DNA of 64,000 nt from the NCBI GenBank assembly GCA_963751245.1, contig CAVVTR010000005.1:1-64000 (forward strand). Reading direction: 5' to 3'. Under the pieces are notes generated by a model that ran no database searches, was not told the origin of the DNA, and worked only from the letters and a program-made list of their open reading frames with translations. Both the position numbers and the translations under genes were made by a program. Shown in pieces: positions 36,701 to 43,629 of this stretch. How positions within the stretch are numbered: position 1 is the stretch's first letter; each line of letters begins with the position of its first letter. The DNA comes from CAVVTR01 sp963751245 (GTDB lineage Bacteria; Acidobacteriota; Thermoanaerobaculia; Thermoanaerobaculales; Thermoanaerobaculaceae).

Positions 36701-37000
36701 GACCTCCACCGTCTGGAGGCCGCCGTCGGTGCACGCCTTGATCTTGATGACGTCCCCCGCCGCGAGGTCCAGGCGCGGGGCCTCGAGGCGTGTCCCCCCC
36801 GACCACCGGACGAGCCCCACGGCGCTCGGGCCGACGACGGAGGAGGGCGACAGGGCGTGGGCGGCGGGGCTGAGGTCCACCGCGGTGTAGCGCTGGGTGA
36901 AGGCGTCGTCGATGGCGCCGAGGCCCAGCGCCCCGGTGAGCGCGCAGGCAGCGAGCGTCGCCAGCGCCGCGGGGAGGACCCGCTCGCGGAAGCCCGTCAC
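33713..37000 (-). CDS. YfhO-type large multi-span membrane protein
   Basis: About 1095 residues. An N-terminal membrane segment and a periplasmic jelly-roll-like domain (about 40-170: TRLEAPRLDLAAGDV, VWSQFELRSPGAG) precede about a dozen membrane segments. GDGWLQNLPGRFVLGEALRQ and LPLWNPYIFGGFPLLGD are hallmark YfhO loop motifs, similar to GT-C glycosyltransferases. A C-terminal periplasmic beta domain (from about 880) and a last membrane helix follow. YfhO in Gram-positives glycosylates lipoteichoic acid, so transfer of a lipid-linked sugar to an envelope polymer is plausible. I prefer GTG 37000 (GAGGTG 6 nt upstream) over GTG 37009. It is the last gene after the cyclase and rdgB. Confidence 0.82.
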   Translation of the reverse strand: MTGFRERVLPAALATLAACALTGALGLGAIDDAFTQRYTAVDLSPAAHALSPSSVVGPSAVGLVRWSGGTRLEAPRLDLAAGDVIKIKACTDGGLQTVEVEVGGRPAGTLDLDGVWSQFELRSPGAGHALTLVNTSLRPLPVHLSRISVSNVAGVSGGPLTAFLRTGHRGPPASHHHAVLLLPFLVAALVVLGERFAARAAWARAAWRAAAAVAPALAVLAAARILAVAESASLVMPGRTFAVVVAGSAVLATLTAHRSRSVAAARSAPRRIAAAVAAAPGRILRREDAGTVVAPAELAARRSGMVSGGRVRPAELLLPAGVAMLLLVLFFAPLLRAGVNVPLAPGDGWLQNLPGRFVLGEALRQGRLPLWNPYIFGGFPLLGDPQIGALYPLNWLAAFLPLGLAFNLGLVSSLVLALVFTYGLARSHALSRSAALVAGTAFAFSGMLIGNLGLTNMVEATAWLPAAAWATHRLVLTGSRRWGATLGLALALQFLAGHTQTSAYTLLAVAAVLATALARARAGDRRRLAAATAAAAVTALVLVLPQLVATAQLTAESSRTALSYTDFRTGHGEVRDLLLFAVPYFLRDHTSGATWSELIGIAALCLAWLGWHRRRRGDGAGPWGWVVAGSMAMAMAPGNAVFGRVLFHVPLLNAFRVSGRWQHVTVLGLAVLAGFGVQRLLDAATREARRRNAAVLAQALAAILVFAGAAVAAGAWGGRWGMKGAGASLLAWANRPAWTAAVLSALVIAWLALGRSPRIAAGGAACILLFELTAFNSRAEWLVRLPWLAACPDPVAAVLAPPSHRVRDDLARTGGRVVTLYTLPDWGTSSMLGDLDVFEPNVNAFQGVANVNGYSPLIPRHLHQWAELGLYGGQVPPETIPRWLDPAAHLPDVLAARWVVLPEASVPRSPGAPAPPTVDGIGGAGQVYAIVPRPSAMPRAWFAGRALIAPEATLRAWLQGAAGAPSVDPAGTVLLLDSDAAGLGAPGDGTKGTVTLRSGAPGAFTAEVEAAGAGWLVLSEAWTPGWAAQVDGGSWRPTLRAYGLIQAAAVPAGRHRVEVAYRPKAVLAALAVEGLGAVAALLVVAGVPRRRRPLS

Positions 37001-37084
37001 GCCCGCCACCTCGTCACGCCGGCTGCGAAGAGCACGGGGTCACCACGGCGGCGCGGGCCCGGGCCAGGAAGGCCCACGGACCGG

Positions 37085-37639
37085 TCACTTGGCGGCCGCC
37101 AGCGCGGCCCGAAGCTGCTCGAACGCCAGCCGGCGATGGGAGCGGGCGTTCTTCTCCCCGGCCGGCATCTCGGCGTAGGTCCTGCCGGCCCCCCAGTCGG
37201 GGGCGAACACCACGTCCCAGCCGAAGCCGCTCTCGCCGCGGGGCGCGTCGACGATGCGGCCGGGCACCACGCCGTCGCCGAGCCACTCGCGGCGGCCGTC
37301 CCACACCACCGCCACGCACCGCGCGCGGGCGGTGCGGTCGGGGAAGCCCTGGAGGATCCTGGGGATTGCCGCGGGGCCGGCGGCCTCCAGCAGCCAGCGG
37401 ATCAGGGGTCCGGGGAAGCCGCCCAGCGCTCCGAGCTCCAGCGACGTGTCCTCCACGAGGACGGCGCCCCCCACCTCGCGCTGGGCGAGGCGCGCCTTCT
37501 CCCGCGCCACCTCGGCGACGTCGAGCCCCTGGGGCTCGGGGAGGTCCAGGGCCCGGCACTCCAGGGAGAAGCCGAGGATCGCCTGCGCCTCGCGGACCTT
37601 GTTGGCGTTGGACGTGACGAAGAGGACGCGGTCGAGCAT
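37085..37639 (-). CDS. rdgB: Non-canonical purine NTP pyrophosphatase (RdgB/HAM1)
   Basis: A 184-residue HAM1-type enzyme that removes ITP, dITP and XTP from the nucleotide pool. FVTSNANKVREAQ is the phosphate-binding start, VLVEDTSLELGALGGFPG the metal-binding loop, and GFGWDVVFAPDW and AEMPAGEKNARSHRR the base-selective C-terminus. Two small departures from the usual sequence (VEDTSLE for ADDSGL, GESGFGWDVVF for GxxGFGYDPIF) mark a divergent subfamily. The ATG overlaps the stop of the cyclase gene (ATGA). Confidence 0.9.
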   Translation of the reverse strand: MLDRVLFVTSNANKVREAQAILGFSLECRALDLPEPQGLDVAEVAREKARLAQREVGGAVLVEDTSLELGALGGFPGPLIRWLLEAAGPAAIPRILQGFPDRTARARCVAVVWDGRREWLGDGVVPGRIVDAPRGESGFGWDVVFAPDWGAGRTYAEMPAGEKNARSHRRLAFEQLRAALAAAK

Positions 37640-39222
37640 CAGGCCTCCCCGGTGTCGGGGCCGGGAATCACGCGGAACACCTCGGTGGCGCCCTGCAGCC
37701 CGCGCAGCTGCACCTCGCCGAGGGCCTCGGTGGGCACCACGCCCGCGACGGCGCGATGGGTCGCCGGTCCCAGCACGATGTCGCCGGGCCGGGCCACGCT
37801 CTCCTGCAGCCGCGCCGCCACGTTCACCGCGTTGCCGAGCACGGTGTAGTCCACCCGGGTGGCCGAACCGATGTCGCCCACCACCACGGGCCCGGTGTTG
37901 ATCGCGATGCGGACCTCGACCGGCGTGCCACCGGCCAGACGGCGCTCGAAGTTGAAGCGGCGCAGGCGCCGGCGCAGCGTGATCGCTGCCTGCACGGCGC
38001 GCTCGGCGTGGTCGTCCTGGGGGAGCGGCGCGCCGAAGAAGGCCATCACCGAGTCGCCGACGAACTTGTCCAGGGTGCCGCCGTACTCGAACACGACGTC
38101 CGACGCGAGGGAGAAGAAGCGGGTGAGGAAGCGGGCCACCTCGGGGGGCTCCATGCTCTCGCAGCGGGCGGTGAAGCCGACGATGTCGGCGAAGAGCACC
38201 GACACCTCCCGGGTCTCGGGGCGGTCCGGGCCCGTGGTGGCGGGGCGCCGGCCCACGATGGCCTCGACCACTGCGGGGGAGTGGTAGCGCTCCAGGCGTT
38301 CGCGGATGCGCCTCTCCTCCTCCACCGACGCGCTCAGGCGCGCCCGGTCGATGGCCACCGCTGCCACGTTGGCGAGGGCCGTGAGCAGGTCCAGGTGATC
38401 GGGGCCGAACTGCCCGACGGCCATGGGCGTGTCCACGAAGAGGACGCCGTTCACCGTCTCGCGGTGCCACAGCGGTGCGCACATCGCCGACCGGATCCCG
38501 TGCATACGCACGGAGGCGCCTTCGGCGAAGCGCCCGTCGGCCTGGGCATCGGTGGTGAGGACGGCGACCCGGTCGCGGATGATGAGGTCGAGGATCGTCT
38601 GGGAGACCGGCGGCTCCGGCAGGGGCTTGCCCTGCCGCGAGCGGGAGACACGCAGCTCCGGGCGGCCCTCGCAGGTGAACAGGAGGATGAACGCCCGCTC
38701 CCCCGAGAGCTCTCGGAAGACGGCGCCCATGACCCTGTCCAGCACGGCCTCGAGGTCGTCGGCCTCGAGGAGGCTGCGGGCGACCTGGGCGAAGGCCTCG
38801 AGGACCCGCTCCCGGAGGCTCACGGCGTGCCCCGGCGAACGCTTGCCGGGGCGGAGCGTCTCGATGGGGAAGTCCTGGCGGAACTCCTCGAGGGGCCGGA
38901 GGAAGGTGGCGGAGCCCAGGGGCGCCTCGGGGCGCTCCTGGGCTGAGAGGAAGTGGAGGGTGAAGTTCCCCACCTGCAGGCGGTCCCCCTCCGCCAGCCG
39001 GCTCTCGCTCACGTAGCGGCCATTGACCTTGACGCCGTTGGTGGAGCCCAGGTCCACCACCCACCAGCCGTCGTCCCGGTCGTCGAGGCGGGCGTGGTGA
39101 CGGGACACCGAGAAGTCCCGCAGCAGGATGCCGTTGTCGGAGGCGCGGCCGATGCCGGTGCTCCCGCCCTCCAGACGGGCGGTCCGGATGGCTTCCTCCT
39201 CGGTCCAGCGCAGCTCAGGCAC
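37639..39222 (-). CDS. Adenylate/guanylate cyclase with FHA and GAF domains
   Basis: A 527-residue cytoplasmic signalling protein. An FHA domain (about 1-95: GIGRASDNGILL, SVSRHHARL, LGSTNGVKVNG) binds phosphothreonine. A GAF domain (about 140-310) could sense a small ligand. The catalytic class III domain (about 340-490) has LFADIVGFT and FVGDSVMAFFG (two metal Asp), RIAINTGPV, and VLGNAVNVAARL (transition-state Asn and Arg), so it should be active. The start is GTG 39222: TACAAT at 39229-39234 is 6 nt upstream and no Shine-Dalgarno is present, so it is probably leaderless. The frame stays open upstream through the repeat field, but nothing supports translation there. Cotranscribed with rdgB and the YfhO-type gene. 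Confidence 0.92.
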   Translation of the reverse strand: MPELRWTEEEAIRTARLEGGSTGIGRASDNGILLRDFSVSRHHARLDDRDDGWWVVDLGSTNGVKVNGRYVSESRLAEGDRLQVGNFTLHFLSAQERPEAPLGSATFLRPLEEFRQDFPIETLRPGKRSPGHAVSLRERVLEAFAQVARSLLEADDLEAVLDRVMGAVFRELSGERAFILLFTCEGRPELRVSRSRQGKPLPEPPVSQTILDLIIRDRVAVLTTDAQADGRFAEGASVRMHGIRSAMCAPLWHRETVNGVLFVDTPMAVGQFGPDHLDLLTALANVAAVAIDRARLSASVEEERRIRERLERYHSPAVVEAIVGRRPATTGPDRPETREVSVLFADIVGFTARCESMEPPEVARFLTRFFSLASDVVFEYGGTLDKFVGDSVMAFFGAPLPQDDHAERAVQAAITLRRRLRRFNFERRLAGGTPVEVRIAINTGPVVVGDIGSATRVDYTVLGNAVNVAARLQESVARPGDIVLGPATHRAVAGVVPTEALGEVQLRGLQGATEVFRVIPGPDTGEA

Positions 39223-39228
39223 CCCGGC

Positions 39229-39234
39229 ATTGTA
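39229..39234 (-). promoter_or_regulatory. -10 element of the cyclase operon
   Basis: Read leftward GCTACAAT, ending 6 nt before the GTG at 39222. It lies at the very edge of the tandem-repeat field, so repeat-number change could move upstream sequence relative to this promoter. Confidence 0.6.
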
Positions 39235-39252
39235 GCTATTCACTGCGGGGGG

Positions 39253-40147
39253 GCCCAGCGGCCCCCCTCCCGGTCCTCCGCCGCTGATGCCCCCCCGAGC
39301 CCCCCGCGCTCGGAGGAAGTGAATTCCTCCTCGCTGGTCTCGCCTCCGGCCCACCCACCGCCCGACCGGGGCATCTCCCGATTCTGCGAGAACGTGTTCG
39401 GGGCAGGGTGGTGAGGCCCAGCGGCCCCCCTCCCGGTCCTCCGCCGACGGCGGGCTGAATCCCGCGGGGCCTTTGTGACGGCGGAGGCCGGCCTCCGGCC
39501 CCCGCCCGCTGCCTCGTGCGCCGGGTTTGCCAGGCCGCGTCTCGCCGCCCGCCCCGCCCTCCGCGAGGTGATGCCCCCCCGGAGCCCCCCGCGCTCGGAG
39601 GAAGTGAATTCCTCCTCGCTGGTCTCGCCTCCGGCCCACCCACCGCCCGACCGGGGCATCTCCCGATTCTGCGAGAACGTGTTCGGGGCAGGGTGGTGAG
39701 GCCCAGCGGCCCCCCTCCCGGTCCTCCGCCGACGGCGGGCTGAATCCCGCGGGGCCTTTGTGACGGCGGAGGCCGGCCTCCGGCCCCCGCCCGCTGCCTC
39801 GTGCGCCGGGTTTGCCAGGCCGCGTCTCGCCGCCCGCCCCGCCCTCCGCGAGGTGATGCCCCCCTGAGCCCCCCGCGCTCGGAGGAAGTGAATTCCTCCT
39901 CGCTGGTCTCGCCTCCGGCCCACCCACCGCCCGACCGGGGCATCTCCCGATTCTGCGAGAACGTGTTCGGGGCAGGGTGGTGAGGCCCAGCGGCCCCCCT
40001 CCCGGTCCTCCGCCGACGGCGGGCTGAATCCCGCGGGGCCTTTGTGACGGCGGAGGCCGGCCTCCGGCCCCCGCCCGCTGCCTCGTGCGCCGGGTTTGCC
40101 AGGCCGCGTCTCGCCGCCCGCCCCGCCCTCCGCGAGGTGATGCCCCC
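39253..40147. repeat. Tandem array of a 285-bp GC-rich repeat
   Basis: Units begin with GCCCAGCGGCCCCC at 39253, 39416, 39701 and 39985. The two central units are full length (285 and 284 bp, differing by one C/G indel). The first lacks about 122 bp from its middle and the last is cut after 163 bp. Each full unit carries several GC-rich hairpins, including GGAGGAA-GTGAA-TTCCTCC (first copy 39312-39330). Because 285 is a multiple of three, open frames cross the copies, but their Arg/Gly/Pro-rich products look like chance. The array fills the gap between the second TonB receptor terminator and the cyclase promoter. Related sequence occurs at 62849-63235. Confidence 0.95.
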
Positions 40148-40159
40148 TGAGAAAGGTAA

Positions 40160-40187
40160 ACGCCCCGGTGCCGGAGCACCGGGGCGT
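40160..40187 (-). terminator. Terminator of the second TonB-dependent receptor gene
   Basis: A perfect 12-bp stem ACGCCCCGGTGC/GCACCGGGGCGT with a 4-nt loop, 22 nt past the receptor stop. Read leftward it is followed by TTTACCTTTC, a reasonable T-rich tail. The repeat array begins 13 nt beyond the hairpin. Confidence 0.8.
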
Positions 40188-40209
40188 CGTGGTCACGTAC
40201 GGCGGGAGG

Positions 40210-43167
40210 CTAGAAGCGGAAGCCCACCGAGAAGCGGAAGGTCCGCGGAGTCTGATAGTTGGTGGGAGTAGTGGGCTTGCCGAAGTAGGCCCCCTTGTCC
40301 CAGTTCACGCCCTCGACCGGCTTGTCGGTGAACGGGTCGAAGGAGGCGTACCTGCTGGAGTAGTTGGTGTAGTCGTAGACCGTCGTGTTCGGAGCGGTCA
40401 CCTTCTGCTGGTTGAACACGTTGGTGACCTCGGGCTGCAGGAAGATCTCGACGTCGGCGCCGAGCAGGTTCATGAAGAACGAGTAGTTCAGCGAGATGTC
40501 CGTGGGGTAGGTGTCCGGGGTGTGGAAGGCGTCCCGCTTGGTGTAGTAGTAGGTCACGCTGGAGGGCCGGTTGTTGTAGCCCGGGTTGTCCACGTACAGG
40601 TAGCTGCGGACCGCGCCCACGGCGCCGTACGGCGTGCCCGAGTAGTAGCTCTGCAGGATGCTGGCGTTGAGGCGGTTGTGCTTGCCGTTGAGGATGTCCC
40701 AGGTCGCCCAGACGCGGGCCTTGTGGCGCTGGTCGATGGCCAGGTCGCCGCGCGGGTTGGACCACGCCACGTCCTGGTACTCGGGGTAGTAGCTCGGGTT
40801 GGCGGTCGAGGTGACCGGGCCGGAGCCGGAGGTCTCACCGTTGAAGTTGCCGTAGGCGTGCGACCAGGTGTAGTTGCCGCCCAGGTTCAACGTGTCGCTG
40901 AAGCGGTACTGGGCCTGGAGGGTGACGCCGTCGTAGCGGCGGTCCAGGTAGTTGGAGTTCTGCACGTAGCCGAGGTCCACGGTGCCCCAGTCGATGCCGA
41001 GGGCGGTGAGGTCCACGGTGCCGGTGCCCTGGTCCACGCGGGTCTCGTAGAGGGACTTGTAGCGGCGGTGCGTGTAGTCCATGCGGAACAGGCCGCGGGT
41101 GCCGAGGCGCTTGGAGAAGCCCAGGGCGATCTCCTCGGCGTACGGCGAGTTGAGGGAGCCGTTGATGATGCGGTTCTTGCCGGGGACGTCCACGGCGACC
41201 AGGTCGGTGAAGTTGCTGGTGCCGCAGTTGCCGTCGGCGTCACAGTTGTTGAAGAACCAGTTGAAAACGTTGTTCAGCGCTTCCTGAGGCGTCTGGTAGG
41301 GGCCGGAGCCGGTGTTGATCTCGGGGCCCGTGTACAGCCAGATGAACGTGGCGGGGGCGCCGGCCGAGGTCTGGTCGGCGACGTTGCCGGTGTTGGCCAG
41401 CGACATCACGTACCGGGCGTAGCTGGCGTTGATGATCCAGTCGCCGTCACCCTTGATGTCGTAGGTGGCGCCCAGGCGCGGGCTGTAGCGGCTGTCCTTG
41501 GCGACCGTCGCGCCGCCGGCGTTCTTGCCGTCGTTCTTGTCGTAGCGGACGCCGAGGTTGAACGACCAGTTGTTGTTCAGCCGCCACTTGTCGTTCAGGA
41601 AGACGGACTTGACCTTGAAGTCGGAACCCTTGGAGGCGTCCAGGATCGGGTACCAGTCGAGGTCGGCGCTGCCGTCCCCGTAGAAGACTGGGTACCAGCT
41701 CTGCCCGGAGAAGCCGAACTCCGTGGCGGAGACCCACCAGTCGGAACCGGACTGGTGGTTGTCGGACTTCACCATGTCCTGGTACTCGTCGTAGCCGAGC
41801 ACGATGTCGTGGGAGCCCGCAGAGCCCGTGGACAGGAAGTACGACGCCTTGGCCAGGTAATCCTTGTTGTCACGCTGCTCCTCGGGGCAGACGCCGCAGA
41901 ACACGGGCGAGTTGCCGAGGTAGCCGTTGGTGTTGTCGTACATCGTGGTGCCGGTGATGAGGTCGGTGGTGCGGGCGCCGGAGTCCACGAAGGTGAGGGT
42001 GCGCTTGGAGTACTGGCCCTCGACGAAGAAGCTGTCGGTGAGGATGCCAGTGTAGTTGAACGCCGTCAGCTTCTCGGGAATGGACCGGTCGTAGAACTGC
42101 TCGATGTCCACCGGCGGGTAGGATGCGGGCAGGAAGACGTAGTTCGTCCAGCTGCGGTCGCGCTTGATGTAGGAGCCGACGATGCGGTGGTTGGAGGTGG
42201 GCGAGAACGTCAGCTTGCCCTCGTAGCGCTTCTCGTCCTGGCCCGTCGGCACGTGGATGCCGGTCTCGGCCGTCACCTCGGAGCTGGTCGTCTTGAGGGA
42301 GCGCCCGGCACCGAAGAACCACAGCATGTCCTTGACGATGAAGCCGCCCAGGGTGGCCTCGTACGTCTTGTTGGTGACGTCGGGCTGCGCCTGGCTGATG
42401 CCGCGCACCACCGGGTACTTGGCGACCCAGGAGTCGTTGGTGAAGTTCGCACGGAAGGAGCCGTGGAACTCGTTGCCACCGGACTTGGTCAGCATGTTGA
42501 CCACGCCGCCGGCGAACCGGCCGTACTCGGCGGACACGCCGGAGGTCGTCGTGGTGGTCTCCTGGATGGCGTCCTCGATGAAGAGGTTGGTCGCCTGGCC
42601 GCGGATGTTCTCGTTGACGACCACGCCGTTGATCATGAACAGGTTCTCGTACGACTGGGCGCCGGAGATGGTGATGCCCCCGGCGGGTCCGGTGGTGTGG
42701 ACGCCCGGCGACAGCGCCACCGCGTTGTAGAGGTCGCGGGGGATCGGCAGCTCGTCGATGAGGCTCTGGTCGTACGTCGTGGACGCGGCGCTCGTGGTCG
42801 AGATGCTCTCGTAGCTGCCGGTGACCGTGATCTCCTCGGTCAGGCCGCCGGTGGGCATCACGGCGTCGAGCCTCTGGGTCTGGGCCGCCGAGAGCTTCAC
42901 CTGGCCGCTGACGGTCTGGAACCCGGAGAGCTCGAACTTCACCGTGTATTCGCCCGGAGGCAACAGCGGCATGAGGTACGAGCCGTTGGATGACGTCACG
43001 GCGATACGCGTGCCCTGCAGGTTCGGCGACGAGGCCGACACCGTCACGCCGGGCAGCGGCGCAGTGCCGTCGGTGACCACACCGCTGAGCGTGCCGGTGG
43101 GCAGCTGGGCCGAGGCGGGCAAGGCCACCAGGCCCAGCACGACGATGGTGAGAAGAAGACGCTTCAT
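40210..43167 (-). CDS. TonB-dependent receptor with carboxypeptidase-regulatory domain (Oar-like)
   Basis: A 985-residue outer-membrane protein. Signal peptide 1-20 (ending LPASA), then a carboxypeptidase-regulatory domain (PLPGVTVSASSPNLQG, LPPGEYTVKFELSGF), a TonB-box-like EEITVTGSYE, a plug (SPGVHTTGPAGGI, MINGVVVNENI, GGVVNMLTKSGGNEFHG) and a long barrel ending in SVGFRF with terminal Phe. It contains CGVCPEEQ and NCDADGNCG, four Cys in extracellular-type loops that may form disulfides. Less GC-biased and more Asn/Tyr-rich than neighbours, as expected for a barrel. The ATG 43167 has GGAGGAG about 9 nt upstream. It is monocistronic with its own terminator; the ligand is unknown. Confidence 0.93.
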   Translation of the reverse strand: MKRLLLTIVVLGLVALPASAQLPTGTLSGVVTDGTAPLPGVTVSASSPNLQGTRIAVTSSNGSYLMPLLPPGEYTVKFELSGFQTVSGQVKLSAAQTQRLDAVMPTGGLTEEITVTGSYESISTTSAASTTYDQSLIDELPIPRDLYNAVALSPGVHTTGPAGGITISGAQSYENLFMINGVVVNENIRGQATNLFIEDAIQETTTTTSGVSAEYGRFAGGVVNMLTKSGGNEFHGSFRANFTNDSWVAKYPVVRGISQAQPDVTNKTYEATLGGFIVKDMLWFFGAGRSLKTTSSEVTAETGIHVPTGQDEKRYEGKLTFSPTSNHRIVGSYIKRDRSWTNYVFLPASYPPVDIEQFYDRSIPEKLTAFNYTGILTDSFFVEGQYSKRTLTFVDSGARTTDLITGTTMYDNTNGYLGNSPVFCGVCPEEQRDNKDYLAKASYFLSTGSAGSHDIVLGYDEYQDMVKSDNHQSGSDWWVSATEFGFSGQSWYPVFYGDGSADLDWYPILDASKGSDFKVKSVFLNDKWRLNNNWSFNLGVRYDKNDGKNAGGATVAKDSRYSPRLGATYDIKGDGDWIINASYARYVMSLANTGNVADQTSAGAPATFIWLYTGPEINTGSGPYQTPQEALNNVFNWFFNNCDADGNCGTSNFTDLVAVDVPGKNRIINGSLNSPYAEEIALGFSKRLGTRGLFRMDYTHRRYKSLYETRVDQGTGTVDLTALGIDWGTVDLGYVQNSNYLDRRYDGVTLQAQYRFSDTLNLGGNYTWSHAYGNFNGETSGSGPVTSTANPSYYPEYQDVAWSNPRGDLAIDQRHKARVWATWDILNGKHNRLNASILQSYYSGTPYGAVGAVRSYLYVDNPGYNNRPSSVTYYYTKRDAFHTPDTYPTDISLNYSFFMNLLGADVEIFLQPEVTNVFNQQKVTAPNTTVYDYTNYSSRYASFDPFTDKPVEGVNWDKGAYFGKPTTPTNYQTPRTFRFSVGFRF

Positions 43168-43629
43168 GCTTGCAACTCCTCCCTTCCCTCTTTCCCTCTT
43201 GGTCTTCGGCGTTTCTCTCAGGCCGTCTCGCCGGTGCCGAGCCCGGAAAGACGGAGCCGGCGGACTCTCGCGGAACGTGCCCCGAGGGACCGCCTGGGCG
43301 TCTTCGCCATACCTCAGCCCTAAGCATGGACCGTGCCGGGTTCCGGTCCCATGGATTCCGTGATCTGGCGCACAGATCCGGGATTCCGCGCACAATGTTC
43401 GGGAATCCGAACGCGCGGTCTCCTGCTGCGCTCGCAGGAAGGCCGGTCGCCCGGGCACGGGTCTCATCCCCCCTGGGAAGAACGGCGCCGGTGAGCGCGC
43501 CACCTCCTGCCGAGACCGCGTTCTCCGTGGCAGGGGACCTCGGCCCGCCGCTGCTTGCCCTTCAGCGTCGGGGGAGCGCTGTGTCGCCGCGGGCCGGGGA
43601 TGGATGCCTGCGGCCGGCCACCCTGGAAG
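43168..43629. other. Regulatory gap upstream of the second TonB receptor
   Basis: A 462-nt stretch with no convincing gene on either strand. It holds the leader and promoter of the receptor gene and the 3' side of the sensor gene transcribed toward it. The part nearest 43350-43410 has spaced direct repeats (separate entry). Confidence 0.5.
43368..43409. promoter_or_regulatory. Direct repeats, candidate regulator site
   Basis: GCGCACA...GGGATTCC at 43368-43387 and GCGCACA...GGGAATCC at 43388-43408 repeat at a 20-bp spacing, about two helical turns, and a further GGATTCCG occurs at 43353. Such phasing fits a dimeric regulator bound on one DNA face about 200 bp upstream of the receptor start. 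Confidence 0.35.

Noticed and set aside
39253..40147. CRISPR array
   Set aside because: The units are 285 bp and contiguous, with no short repeats separated by unique spacers and no cas genes nearby.
39236..40196. Open frames with a 95-residue Arg/Gly-rich repeat across the tandem array
   Set aside because: The repeat length is a multiple of three and the DNA is GC-rich, so frames stay open by chance. The product is low-complexity and no start signal is present.
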